Below are positions 23,116 to 31,502 of a stretch of 54,819 bases of DNA, piece by piece. The stretch covers positions 1 to 54,819 of the forward strand of contig NZ_CADIJL010000038.1 in assembly GCF_902859695.1 (NCBI RefSeq), in the 5' to 3' direction. The notes beneath the pieces were generated by a model. The model was not told where the DNA came from. It saw nothing but the letters and a program-made list of their open reading frames with translations, and did no database searches. Each line of letters starts with the position of its first letter. Within the stretch, counting starts at the first letter, position 1. The translations under genes and the position numbers were made by a program. Origin of the DNA: Achromobacter ruhlandii (GTDB lineage Bacteria > Pseudomonadota > Gammaproteobacteria > Burkholderiales > Burkholderiaceae_B).

Positions 23116-23847
23116 ATGAATACTGCCTCAGCGCCGGATGCCGCTTCTACCGAACCGCGCTCCCACGATGCAGGTGACCGCCCCAATTCCCGCAAGCACC
23201 TGCTGCTGTCGCGGCCGCCCCCCGTCATCCGCGTGGCGATCCTCGACGACCATCCCGTCGTCGCGCTCGGCCTGGGCGCCTACCTCGACGCCCGCCCGGG
23301 TTTCCGCGTCATCCACCAGGAAACCTCGGCCAGCCGGCTGCTCGACAAACTCGCCAGCATGCCTTGCGACGTAGCCCTGATCGACTTCTACCTGCCCCAG
23401 GAACCCTGGGACGGCGTCAACTACCTGCGCCGCTTGCGGCGCTACCACCCGAACCTGGCCATCATCACCTTTTCGGCCGGCAACCGCCAGGAAACCCAGT
23501 ACGCGGCCTACCGCGCCGGCGCCAACGGCTACCTGGCCAAGCAATGGGGCATGCTGCTGCTGCCCGAGATGATCCACGGCGTCCTCAGCAAGAAGGATCC
23601 CTTCCTGTCGGTGCAGGACGGCAAGATCCGCCCGCTGTCGCCGCGCCCGCCCCATGCGTTGCTGACCACCTCCGAAGTCGAGGTCCTGCGCCACATCAGC
23701 CAGGGACTGTCGGTCACCCAGATCGCCACGCGCCTGAAACGCAGCAAAAAGACCGTCAGCACCCACAAGCGTCGCGCCATGCGCAAGCTGCAGTTGTCCG
23801 ACGACCTGGCGCTTGCCCTGTTCCTGCGCGAGAAATTCGCCGAGTAG
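23116..23847 (+). CDS. LuxR/NarL-type response regulator, orphan
   Basis: A 243-residue two-domain regulator. A 37-residue disordered extension precedes the receiver domain (about 38-155), which keeps the acidic pair Asp44-Asp45 (ILDDHPVV), the phospho-acceptor Asp90 (VALIDFYLP), Ser120 and Lys142 (YLAKQWG). The LuxR helix-turn-helix is at 178-238 (LTTSEVEVLRHISQGLSVTQ, then ATRLKRSKKTVSTHKRRAMR). The layout recalls RcsB/BvgA-type regulators. No histidine kinase is encoded nearby, so the partner is unknown. ATG 23116 follows GGAG by five bases. Confidence 0.92.
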   Translation: MNTASAPDAASTEPRSHDAGDRPNSRKHLLLSRPPPVIRVAILDDHPVVALGLGAYLDARPGFRVIHQETSASRLLDKLASMPCDVALIDFYLPQEPWDGVNYLRRLRRYHPNLAIITFSAGNRQETQYAAYRAGANGYLAKQWGMLLLPEMIHGVLSKKDPFLSVQDGKIRPLSPRPPHALLTTSEVEVLRHISQGLSVTQIATRLKRSKKTVSTHKRRAMRKLQLSDDLALALFLREKFAE

Positions 23848-23890
23848 CCCACACGCGCGCACCGGCTGCCCGCGGGGCGGCCGGCGCCCG

Positions 23891-25315
23891 TCAGATGATG
23901 CGCGAGTAGCTGGCGCCGGTGCTGACCGTGCGCAAATAGCCATCGAACGTCATGGCAACGGCCCTGACGAAATACCAACCCAAGCCGGTGACCCGCAGCT
24001 CGCCCGCGCGCAGGTTGACCAGGCCCAGCTCGGCCAGGTTGGCCGCCTGCGACAACTCCGGCCCGAAATAATCACCAAACCGCAAGCCATGGCGCGCCTC
24101 GACGCGGGCGAAGTCCACCTTGCCCTGGCACATGATGTCCATGATGACGTCACGCCGCGCCAGATCGTCGGCGCTGAGCGCCAGTCCGCGCTCGACCGCG
24201 AAACGGCCGGACTCGATGGCGGCGTAGTAGGCGTCCAGGTCCTTGGCGTTCTGGCTGTAGGTATCGCCGATGCGACCGATGGCCGACACCCCCAGCGCGA
24301 CCAGGTCGCGGTCGGGCTGGGTGCTGTAGCCCTGGAAATTGCGATGCAGTTCCCCGCGCTGCTTGGCGATGGCCAGGGCGTCGGTGTTCAGCGCGAAATG
24401 ATCCATGCCAATGTAGGTGTAGCCCTGCTTCAGAAAGCCTTCGATGGCGGCGCTGAGCAGGCCGACCCGGGTGGCGCGGTCCGGCAGGTCCGCCACATTG
24501 ATGCGACGTTGCGGCTTGAAGCGTTCCGGCAGGTGGGCGTAGGCATAGAGCGCGATGCGGTCGGGCCGCAGTGCGCTGACCTGGGCGATGGTGCGCGCGA
24601 ACGATTCCGTGGTCTGCAGAGGCAGGCCGTAGATCAGGTCGACGTTGACCGAGGCGTAGCCGAGCGCCCGGGCGCTTTGCATCAGGTCGCGGACCTCTTC
24701 GAAGGACTGTACGCGATGGACCGCCACCTGTACCCGCGCGTCGAAATCCTGCACACCGAAACTGAGACGATTGAAGCCCAGCTTGCGCAGCTTTTCGAGG
24801 CGCTGCGGCGTGGCGGTACGCGGATCCACTTCGATGGAAATCTCGGCGTCGGGTTCGAAACGGAAGGCGTCGCGCAGATCCGCCATGAGGCGGTCGAGCT
24901 CCTCGTCGGACAGGAAGGTCGGGGTGCCGCCACCGAAATGCAGTTGCGATACCGGCACGCCCTGCCCCAGTTCGGCCACGTGCAGCGCGATTTCGCGCGC
25001 CAGCGCATCGAGGTAGCGGGCGGCGCGGTCATGATGGCGGGTCACGACCTTATTACAGGCGCAGTAATAGCAGACCGAATCGCAGAACGGGATATGTACG
25101 TAGAGCGACAGAGGCTCCGTGGTACAGGAAGCGCGCCGCTGGCGCAGGGCCTGCCGATATTGCTCGGCGTCGAAATCGCCGCTATAGCGGTCGGCCGTGG
25201 GATAGGAGGTGTAGCGAGGTCCGTTCTTGTCCAGGCGAGCCAGCAGCTGCGGCGGAAAGAAAGGTTCGGCGGCGGCCGGGGGTTCGGCGGGGGCTGGGCG
25301 TAGGGCGGCTTGCAT
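23891..25315 (-). CDS. hemN: Oxygen-independent coproporphyrinogen III oxidase (radical SAM)
   Basis: A 474-residue radical-SAM enzyme that decarboxylates coproporphyrinogen III to protoporphyrinogen IX without oxygen. The cluster motif is Cys78-x3-Cys82-x2-Cys85 in HIPFCDSVCYYCACNKV, with the extra HemN-specific Cys87. Other marks are GPRYTSYPTADRY, LHFGGGTPTFLSDEEL, IEVDPRT and YGLPLQTTESF. The length fits HemN and not the shorter HemW. The GAGGT directly before ATG 25315 is too close to serve well, so the start is not certain, but no other ATG precedes the core. Anaerobic control is likely; a partial ANR-like box lies 36 bp upstream. Confidence 0.95.
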   Translation of the reverse strand: MQAALRPAPAEPPAAAEPFFPPQLLARLDKNGPRYTSYPTADRYSGDFDAEQYRQALRQRRASCTTEPLSLYVHIPFCDSVCYYCACNKVVTRHHDRAARYLDALAREIALHVAELGQGVPVSQLHFGGGTPTFLSDEELDRLMADLRDAFRFEPDAEISIEVDPRTATPQRLEKLRKLGFNRLSFGVQDFDARVQVAVHRVQSFEEVRDLMQSARALGYASVNVDLIYGLPLQTTESFARTIAQVSALRPDRIALYAYAHLPERFKPQRRINVADLPDRATRVGLLSAAIEGFLKQGYTYIGMDHFALNTDALAIAKQRGELHRNFQGYSTQPDRDLVALGVSAIGRIGDTYSQNAKDLDAYYAAIESGRFAVERGLALSADDLARRDVIMDIMCQGKVDFARVEARHGLRFGDYFGPELSQAANLAELGLVNLRAGELRVTGLGWYFVRAVAMTFDGYLRTVSTGASYSRII

Positions 25316-25616
25316 ACCTCGAATTATTCGCCCGCGCCGCCCTACCCGCCTTGATCTTGCGCAAACGCGGCATCCCGCAGCAACGAAGGCGCAACCCGCG
25401 AGAACCTCGCGCGCGGTACGAGGCGCTTGCGTCTAGCCTGGCTCCTCCCGCCACCGCGCAGCAAAGCCGGCCAGGGCGAATGCGGCGGCGGGCGATACGG
25501 GGATGGGCGCCCCCCGCGGCGGGCGGTCCTGCCGCGCGACGTCGCGCTCCAGCCAGGAGCGGGGGACGCCGGCGCCCGTAAAATGGCGGGATTCCTCCAT
25601 TACAAGGACATTCCCC
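25316..25616. promoter_or_regulatory. Divergent region between hemN and a small gene, with an ANR-like half box
   Basis: The 301-bp gap is GC-rich and has no gene. TTGATCTTGCGCAA at 25351-25364 matches TTGAT-N4-ATCAA at 8 of 10 defined bases (second half CGCAA). It is 36 bp upstream of the hemN start, where Anr/FNR sites are common. AAGGA at 25604-25608 is the ribosome site of the small gene to the right. Confidence 0.4.
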
Positions 25617-25880
25617 GTGGACACCGAACTCGACGGCCGCCTGCTCGCGCTGCGCCAGGCGCTGGCGATCGCCATCGCCCTTTCCACCCGCGGCAGCCCG
25701 CAGGCCACCGACATGGCGCTGGAATTGCTGGGCGACCTGAAGGCCAATCTGGACGATGCCCCCGCGGACAGCCCCTTCGATAAACCCGAATGGGTGAGCG
25801 GCGCGCACGACGAACTGGACGGCATCGCTCGCCTGGTGCGCGCCTTTACCCAGACGCCGGAACCGGATAGCGGGGCCTGA
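25617..25880 (+). CDS. Conserved-looking small protein, unknown function
   Basis: An 87-residue protein starting at GTG 25617, eight bases after AAGGA. The sequence begins MDTELDGRLLALRQALAIAI and ends ARLVRAFTQTPEPDSGA. It is helical, acidic in its second half (DAPADSPFDKPEW) and has no signal peptide, membrane segment or metal motif. The open frame extends upstream to 25503, but that part is Arg/Ser-rich and unlike a real N-terminus. I do not recognise the family. Good codon usage and a clear ribosome site argue that it is real. Confidence 0.65.
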   Translation: MDTELDGRLLALRQALAIAIALSTRGSPQATDMALELLGDLKANLDDAPADSPFDKPEWVSGAHDELDGIARLVRAFTQTPEPDSGA

Positions 25881-25912
25881 GGGCTGGCCAGGCCCACGCC
25901 CAACGCGCGGCA

Positions 25913-27382
25913 TCACTCCGCGGCGACACCGGCGCGCGCCGCGGCAGGGCGCGACACGCGCCAATACAGCAAAGGGAAATCCGGCCCGACGGCCTGAAAG
26001 CCGTGCGGCGGGGTTTTGGCCCTGCGCAATTCCAGGGCACCGCGCTCGGCCACCAGGCCGGCGCCGACCCAGGGGCTGAAGCGGGCCTGGCCGTCGATCA
26101 GCACCACGGGTCTTTCCGGCAGCCATAACGCCAGCGCGCCTGACTCTTCCCACGGCCCCGACACGACCCGGACCGGCCCGCCCAGCGCCGCGACGGCGGG
26201 CCCATGCAGCACCGAGGCCAGCCCTTTCGCGTCGAAATAGCGCCAATCGGTCGCGCGCCGCCACAGGCCGGCGCCATTCGGCGCGGTGAGTTCCACCCGC
26301 AACATCAGCAGCGACTGGATGACGAGAAACACCGCCAGGGCGCGGCGCGGCGCAAACGGCGCGCGCCAGGGCCCGCGCGCCAGCTCCATCGCCGCCGGCA
26401 CGATGAACAGCAGGAATGGCGTGCCCCAATGCAACTGGATGTGCGAGCCCGAGATCAGCGCCATGGCGCTGACGAACAGCAGCGGCACCAGTCCGAAGGA
26501 CAACAGCAGCGCGCGCGCCGCATCGTCCCGGACCGGCGCGGCGGCCGGGGAGACGGCAGGCGCCCCCCGCTGGCGGCGGGTGAACAGCCAGAGCGACGCC
26601 AGGAAGGCCCAGGCGGGCAAAGCGCGGTTCAGCAGTTGATCGCCCCACCAGCGCGCCACTTCGTAGCCCCGCGCGTTCCACGGCAGGCCAGCGGCCAGCG
26701 ACGACGACATCGCATAGCGCAGCGGCTCGAAATCGTGGTTGACCAGCCAGACCATGTGCGGCGCGAACACCGCCAGCGCGGTCAGCCCCGCCACCTGCAA
26801 ACCGAACAGGTGCATGGGATCGCGCCAGGCCTTGCGGCCGCACCAGAACACCAGCACCGCCAGGCCCGCGACGGCGATCTGGTACTTGGCCAGCGCCCCC
26901 AGCCCCAGGCAAACGCCCAGCACGATCCACCAGCCGATCTTGCGGCTGGCATAGGCTTTCCAGCAGGCCGCCGCGCACCCTGCCACCAGCGGGATCAGGA
27001 CGATCTCGTGGTTATAGAAATACAGGCGGCCGTTGTAGAACGTGATGCACAGGCCGGCCAGCGCGGCGGTCGCGGCATAGGCCTCGCCACGCATGCCGCG
27101 CAGCATGTTCCACATCAGCGCAAACGCCCCCAGGGTGCAGAGCGCCCCGAGGAGGTAGGTAACCCAGGCGCTCCAGCCCAGCACCTGCACGACGGGCCAG
27201 AGCAGCCAGGTCGGCAGCGGCGGATGTTTGTAGTAGCCCCATTCCAGGCTGCGCACCCAGATCAGCTGTTCGATGTTGTCGGTGGGCGGCGCCAGCACGG
27301 CCCGATCCGACAACCACAGCCACGCCAGGGCAAACAGCGCCATGCCGATGCCGACTCGCCAGGGCTTCGGCGCCCACGCCAT
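25913..27382 (-). CDS. GT39-family (ArnT/PMT-like) membrane glycosyltransferase
   Basis: A 489-residue membrane protein with about ten hydrophobic segments. The first periplasmic loop holds the family's acidic/aromatic site PPTDNIEQLIWVRSLEWGYY, followed by KHPPLPTWLLWP, which is the usual signature of GT39 enzymes using a polyprenyl-phosphate sugar. A later loop carries FYNHEIVLIPL and GALAKYQIAV. ArnT relatives move aminoarabinose or other sugars to lipid A or glycans; the sugar here is unknown. ATG 27382 follows GGGAG by seven bases; a GTG six codons earlier lacks a site. The gene stands alone. Confidence 0.85.
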   Translation of the reverse strand: MAWAPKPWRVGIGMALFALAWLWLSDRAVLAPPTDNIEQLIWVRSLEWGYYKHPPLPTWLLWPVVQVLGWSAWVTYLLGALCTLGAFALMWNMLRGMRGEAYAATAALAGLCITFYNGRLYFYNHEIVLIPLVAGCAAACWKAYASRKIGWWIVLGVCLGLGALAKYQIAVAGLAVLVFWCGRKAWRDPMHLFGLQVAGLTALAVFAPHMVWLVNHDFEPLRYAMSSSLAAGLPWNARGYEVARWWGDQLLNRALPAWAFLASLWLFTRRQRGAPAVSPAAAPVRDDAARALLLSFGLVPLLFVSAMALISGSHIQLHWGTPFLLFIVPAAMELARGPWRAPFAPRRALAVFLVIQSLLMLRVELTAPNGAGLWRRATDWRYFDAKGLASVLHGPAVAALGGPVRVVSGPWEESGALALWLPERPVVLIDGQARFSPWVGAGLVAERGALELRRAKTPPHGFQAVGPDFPLLYWRVSRPAAARAGVAAE

Positions 27383-27558
27383 GTTGCCACTCCCTTGCAC
27401 GCCACTCTCCCAATGTCGGCGTACGCAATGCCCCGCCCTGTCGGCCTCGACGCGAGGCGCAGCGATTATCGGGGTCGGGTGACGTCACAACGGCGCGGGA
27501 TTTGTTCGCCATTTGTTCGAAAACTGTAAAGCGCGGGCGCGAGAGGGCATACGCCAAC

Positions 27559-27575
27559 TGGCCTGACCACCAGAT
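27559..27575 (+). promoter_or_regulatory. GntR-type operator, copy 1
   Basis: TGGCCTGACCACCAGA; CTGG and CCAG at the ends make it partly palindromic. It is exactly 100 bp before copy 2, upstream of the FadR-type regulator. Confidence 0.5.
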
Positions 27576-27656
27576 AGGAAGAGGGGAAATCCCTCTGATC
27601 GTTTTCCCTCTATCGTGCGTTTTTTACTTTTATTTCAAGGGCAACCTACCTATATT

Positions 27657-27675
27657 GGTGGCCTGACCACCAGAC
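27657..27675 (+). promoter_or_regulatory. GntR-type operator, copy 2
   Basis: The core GGTGGCCTGACCACC is palindromic (GGTGG-N5-CCACC) and contains the TGGT-N-ACCA pattern of FadR-subfamily sites. It is about 20 bp before the regulator's start codon, a good place for autorepression. Confidence 0.55.
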
Positions 27676-27695
27676 CAAGATTTCGCAGTGCCACG

Positions 27696-28415
27696 ATGAA
27701 CACCTTCCAAGCCGTTGCCGTCACCCGCCTCTATCGCATGATTGCCGACCAGATTGCCGGACGCATCCGCGCGGGCGATTTCCCGCGCGGCGGGCGGCTG
27801 CCGTCCGAACGCGAGCTGGCCGAGCAACTGCAGGTCAGCCGGGCCTCGATCCGGGAAGCCCTGATCGCCCTGGAAATCGAAGGCTATGTGGAAGTGCGCG
27901 TGGGCACCGGCGTATTCGTGACCGCAACCCGCGAGGCGGCCCCCGCCCCGGCGGCCGCCCAGGACGACATCGGCCCCTTCGACCTGCTCGAAGCGCGCAT
28001 GCTGATCGAACCCGAGTGCGCCGCGCTGGCCGCGCAGCAAGGCACGCCGGCGCAGATCGCCGCGATCCGCGCGGCCCACGACGCCATGTCGCTGACCGAA
28101 TCGCCGGGCTGGCACGACCGTGAATTTCACAGCGCCATCGCAGCCGCTTGCGGCAACGCGGCGCTGGCGGCTTCCGTGGCCCATCTATGGAACCTGAGCC
28201 TGGCGAGCCCGGTGTTCAGCCGCATGCAGGACTACTTCGTCAACACCAAGGTGTGGGCGGTCGCCCACGCCGAGCACCAGCGCATCCTGACCGCCATCCT
28301 GGCGCGGGATCCGATCCGCGCGCGCCATGCCATGCACGCGCACCTGATCGGCATTCTCGCCCGCCTGCGGGAAGATTTCGGCGATGACGATGGAAGCATC
28401 CGGCCCGATATCTAG
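27696..28415 (+). CDS. GntR-family (FadR/FCD) transcriptional regulator
   Basis: A 239-residue regulator. The winged helix domain is at residues 8-78 (RLPSERELAEQLQVSRASIR, then EALIALEIEGYVEVRVGTGV) and the FCD domain at about 95-225, with metal or ligand candidates in ARMLIEPECAALAA, WHDREFHSAIAAAC and AEHQRILTAI. Start ATG 27696 is set by the domain; the upstream frame crosses the operator. It is the first gene of a plus-strand cluster reaching 40.8 kb and probably regulates it. Two matching palindromic sites lie upstream. The effector is probably a pathway intermediate. Confidence 0.92.
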   Translation: MNTFQAVAVTRLYRMIADQIAGRIRAGDFPRGGRLPSERELAEQLQVSRASIREALIALEIEGYVEVRVGTGVFVTATREAAPAPAAAQDDIGPFDLLEARMLIEPECAALAAQQGTPAQIAAIRAAHDAMSLTESPGWHDREFHSAIAAACGNAALAASVAHLWNLSLASPVFSRMQDYFVNTKVWAVAHAEHQRILTAILARDPIRARHAMHAHLIGILARLREDFGDDDGSIRPDI

Positions 28416-28511
28416 GCCCCGCCTCGCCACCGCGCCGGCGGCAACGCCTGCCTCTTGCCACGAACCCCAAGCCCGCGCCCGGCGCGGGGCGCCCATTCCG
28501 GGAGTGTTTGC

Positions 28512-30227
28512 ATGACGGTTGTCCCCCCCCTGCCGCGCAATGGCGGCCAGATCCTGATGCAGCAACTGCGCATCCACGGCACGCGCCGGATCTTCATGAT
28601 CCCCGGCGAGAGTTACCTGCCCTGCATCGACGCGCTCAATGAGCACCGCGGCGCCATCGAGCCGGTGGTGTGCCGCCAGGAAAGCGGCGCCGCCTACATG
28701 GCCGAGGCCCATGGCAAGCTGACCGGCGAGCCCGGCGTGTGCTTCGTCACCCGCGGCCCGGGCGCCACCAATGCCAGCATCGGCGTGCACACCGCGTTCC
28801 AGGATTCGACGCCGATGATCCTGTTCGTCGGCCAGGTCGGCAACGACTTCTACGAACGCGAGGCCTTCCAGGAAATCGACTACCGGCGCATGTTCGGCCA
28901 GATGGCCAAATGGGTGGCGCAGATCGATCGCACCGACCGCATTCCGGAATTCGTGGCGCGCGCCTACGCCACCGCCACCAGCGGCCGCCCCGGCCCGGTG
29001 GTGCTGGCCCTGCCGGAAGACACGCTGTGGGGCACGGCGACGGTGGCCGACATGCCGCGCTACCCGCGCGTCGTCGCCAGCCCCGGCCAGCCCGACCTGG
29101 AACGCATGCGCCAGTTGCTCGACCAGGCCGAACGGCCGGTCATGGTGCTGGGCGGCAGCGGTTGGAATCCGGACGCGACCCAGCAGATCGCCGCCTTCGC
29201 CGAACGCTTCGAATTGCCGGTGGCGACCGCCTGGCGCCGCCTAGAGTGCTTCGACCAGCGCCATCCCAATGCCGCCGGCCAGATGGGCTGGGGCATGACC
29301 GAGGCGTTGCGCGCCCGCATCAGGACGGCCGACCTGATCCTCGCGGTCGGCACGCGCCTGGGCGAAGCCACCACCGAGGGCTATCAAGTCGTCGAGAGTC
29401 CCTTGCCGCGCCAGGCGCTGATCCATGTCTATCCGGACCCGCAAGAGCTGGGCCGCGTCTACGCGCCGACGCAGGCGATCGTCGCCAGCGTCGCCGGCTT
29501 CGCGCAGGCGCTGGCCACGCTGCAACCGGCCCACGCCATGCCGCGCGGCGCCGCGGTGCGCGCGGCCCACGCCGAATACCTGGATTCGCTCGAACCGTTG
29601 CCGTCACCCGGCCCGCTGGGCCTGGACGCCGTGGCCGCGCTGGTCAACCAACGCCTGGCGCCGGACGCCTGCGTCACGGTGGGCGCGGGCAACTACGCGC
29701 TGTATCCGCACCGCTATCGCCAGTTCACCGGCCCGGGCACCAGCCTGGCGCCGACCGTGGGGTCGATGGGCTACGGACTGCCGGCGGCCGTGTCCGCCAA
29801 GCTGGAGCACCCGGACAAGACCGTGGTCTGCTACGCCGGCGACGGGTGCTTCCAGATGAACCTGCAGGAACTGGGCGTGGCCCAGCAGTACCGGCTGGGC
29901 ATCGTGGTGCTGGTGTTCAACAACGGCATGTGGGGCACGATCCGCGCGCATCAGGAGCGCGAATTCCCGGGCCGTCCGATCGCGCTGGATTTCGACAATC
30001 CCGATTTCACCCAGATCGTGCGCGGCTATGGCGGCTACGGCGAGGCGGTCGAACGCACCGAGGACTTCGCCGCGGCATTCGACCGCGCGCTGGCCTACGC
30101 CGAGCGCGAACGCCGGCCCGCGCTGCTGGAAATCCGCTACGACGCCGACGGCATCGCCCCCGGCCAGACGCTCACCGCCATCCGCGAGGCCGCGCTGGCG
30201 CGCCAGGCCGCCGCCTCCACCCACTAA
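28512..30227 (+). CDS. Thiamine-diphosphate-dependent enzyme (acetolactate-synthase-like)
   Basis: A 571-residue ThDP enzyme of the acetolactate synthase / benzoylformate decarboxylase superfamily. The Pyr domain has the cofactor-activating Glu57 in PVVCRQESGAAYMAEAHGK and FVTRGPGATNASIGVHTA. The central domain is at about 195-330. The PP domain has the ThDP motif CYAGDGCFQMNLQELG ending at VFNNGMWGT. Without a small regulatory subunit, and beside an aldehyde dehydrogenase, it more likely decarboxylates or ligates a 2-oxo acid than makes branched-chain precursors. ATG 28512 follows GGGAG by seven bases. It starts a run of closely spaced genes. Confidence 0.88.
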   Translation: MTVVPPLPRNGGQILMQQLRIHGTRRIFMIPGESYLPCIDALNEHRGAIEPVVCRQESGAAYMAEAHGKLTGEPGVCFVTRGPGATNASIGVHTAFQDSTPMILFVGQVGNDFYEREAFQEIDYRRMFGQMAKWVAQIDRTDRIPEFVARAYATATSGRPGPVVLALPEDTLWGTATVADMPRYPRVVASPGQPDLERMRQLLDQAERPVMVLGGSGWNPDATQQIAAFAERFELPVATAWRRLECFDQRHPNAAGQMGWGMTEALRARIRTADLILAVGTRLGEATTEGYQVVESPLPRQALIHVYPDPQELGRVYAPTQAIVASVAGFAQALATLQPAHAMPRGAAVRAAHAEYLDSLEPLPSPGPLGLDAVAALVNQRLAPDACVTVGAGNYALYPHRYRQFTGPGTSLAPTVGSMGYGLPAAVSAKLEHPDKTVVCYAGDGCFQMNLQELGVAQQYRLGIVVLVFNNGMWGTIRAHQEREFPGRPIALDFDNPDFTQIVRGYGGYGEAVERTEDFAAAFDRALAYAERERRPALLEIRYDADGIAPGQTLTAIREAALARQAAASTH

Positions 30228-30245
30228 CACCGAACGAGGATCACC

Positions 30246-31487
30246 ATGACTTCATCCCTGTCCGTCAACGGCAACCGGCTCTGGCAATCCCTGATGGATC
30301 TGGCCGAGATCGGCGCCACGCCCAAGGGCGGCAACTGCCGCCTGGCCCTGACCGCGCTCGACGGCCAGGGCCGCGATCTGGTTACCGGCTGGATGCGCGA
30401 CGCCGGCCTGACGATCCACGTGGACCAGGTGGGCAATATCTTCGCGCGCCGCGCCGGCCGCAACAACGCGCTGCCCCCGGTGATGACCGGCAGCCACATC
30501 GACACGCAGCCCACCGGCGGCAAGTTCGACGGCTGCTTCGGCGTGCTGGCCGGGCTGGAAGTGATGCGCACGCTGAACGATGCCGGCGTGCAGACGGAGG
30601 CGCCGCTGGAGCTGGCCATCTGGACCAACGAGGAAGGTTCGCGCTTCGTGCCGGTGATGATGGGCTCGGGCGTGTTCGCCGGCAAGTTCTCGCTGGAGAC
30701 GGCGCTGAGCGCGCGCGACGCCAAGGGCCTGGCGGTGCGTGACGAACTGCGGGCCATCGGCTACGCCGGCACCGAGCCGGTCGGCGGCCGTCCGGTGGAT
30801 GCCTATTTCGAGGCCCACATTGAACAAGGCCCGATCCTCGAACACGAAGAGAAAGTGATCGGCGCGGTGACCGGCTCGCTCGGCCTGCGCTGGTACGACG
30901 TGACCGTGACCGGCATGGAAATGCACGCGGGCCCCACGCCCATGGGCATCCGCCGCGACGCGCTGTTCGCCGCCAGCTATCTGCTGCAGGCCGTGGTCAA
31001 CATCGCCAACGCGCACCAGCCGCACGGGCGCGGCACGGTGGGCGAGATCCATGCCCACCCCGGCTCGCGCAACGTGATCCCGGGCCAGGTGCGCTTCACC
31101 ACCGACCTGCGCCATGAGGACGAGGCCACGCTCACGCGCATGGACCAGCTGTGGCGCGACGCCTGCCTCGAGGTCGCCGAGAAGCACGGCGTGCAGGTGG
31201 ACGTGAAGGACGTGCAGTACTTCCGCCCCACCCCGTTCGATCCCGATCTGGTGGAGAAGGTGCGCCAGGGCGCCGCGCGTCGCGGCCTACCGGCCATGGA
31301 CATCGTCACCGGCGCGGGCCACGACGCCGTCTACATGGCGGCGGTGGCGCCCACCGCCATGATCTTCGTGCCGTGCAAGGACGGCATCAGCCACAACGAA
31401 ATCGAAGACGCGCAGCCCGCGCACCTGGAAGCCGGCTGCAACGTGCTGCTGGACGCCATGGTGGCCCGCGCCAACGCCGCGCGCTGA
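30246..31487 (+). CDS. M20-family Zn-dependent amidohydrolase (AllC/HyuC/AmaB type)
   Basis: A 413-residue hydrolase of the allantoate amidohydrolase / N-carbamoyl-L-amino-acid hydrolase family. The bimetal site is visible: TGSHIDTQPTGGKFDGCFG (His, Asp), ELAIWTNEEGSRF (Glu-Glu), FEAHIEQGPILE and the C-terminal GAGHDAVYMA and HNEIED. The small dimerisation domain (about 210-325) contains MEMHAGPTPMGIRRDALFAA and GSRNVIPGQVRFTTDLRH. It cleaves an N-carbamoyl, N-acyl or ureido C-N bond in the cytosol; the exact substrate is unknown. It lies 18 bp after the ThDP gene, with GAGGA in the gap. Confidence 0.92.
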   Translation: MTSSLSVNGNRLWQSLMDLAEIGATPKGGNCRLALTALDGQGRDLVTGWMRDAGLTIHVDQVGNIFARRAGRNNALPPVMTGSHIDTQPTGGKFDGCFGVLAGLEVMRTLNDAGVQTEAPLELAIWTNEEGSRFVPVMMGSGVFAGKFSLETALSARDAKGLAVRDELRAIGYAGTEPVGGRPVDAYFEAHIEQGPILEHEEKVIGAVTGSLGLRWYDVTVTGMEMHAGPTPMGIRRDALFAASYLLQAVVNIANAHQPHGRGTVGEIHAHPGSRNVIPGQVRFTTDLRHEDEATLTRMDQLWRDACLEVAEKHGVQVDVKDVQYFRPTPFDPDLVEKVRQGAARRGLPAMDIVTGAGHDAVYMAAVAPTAMIFVPCKDGISHNEIEDAQPAHLEAGCNVLLDAMVARANAAR

Positions 31488-31502
31488 ACCGAGGACCTCG
31501 TC

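Larger units (their letters stand above)
27383..27695. promoter_or_regulatory. Upstream region of the FadR-type regulator
   Basis: The 313-bp gap between the divergent GT39 and regulator genes contains two copies of TGGCCTGACCACCAGA, at 27559 and 27659. Between them lies a T-rich stretch (TTTTTTACTTTTATTTC, 27618-27636) that is unusual in this genome and probably contains the promoter. Confidence 0.6.
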
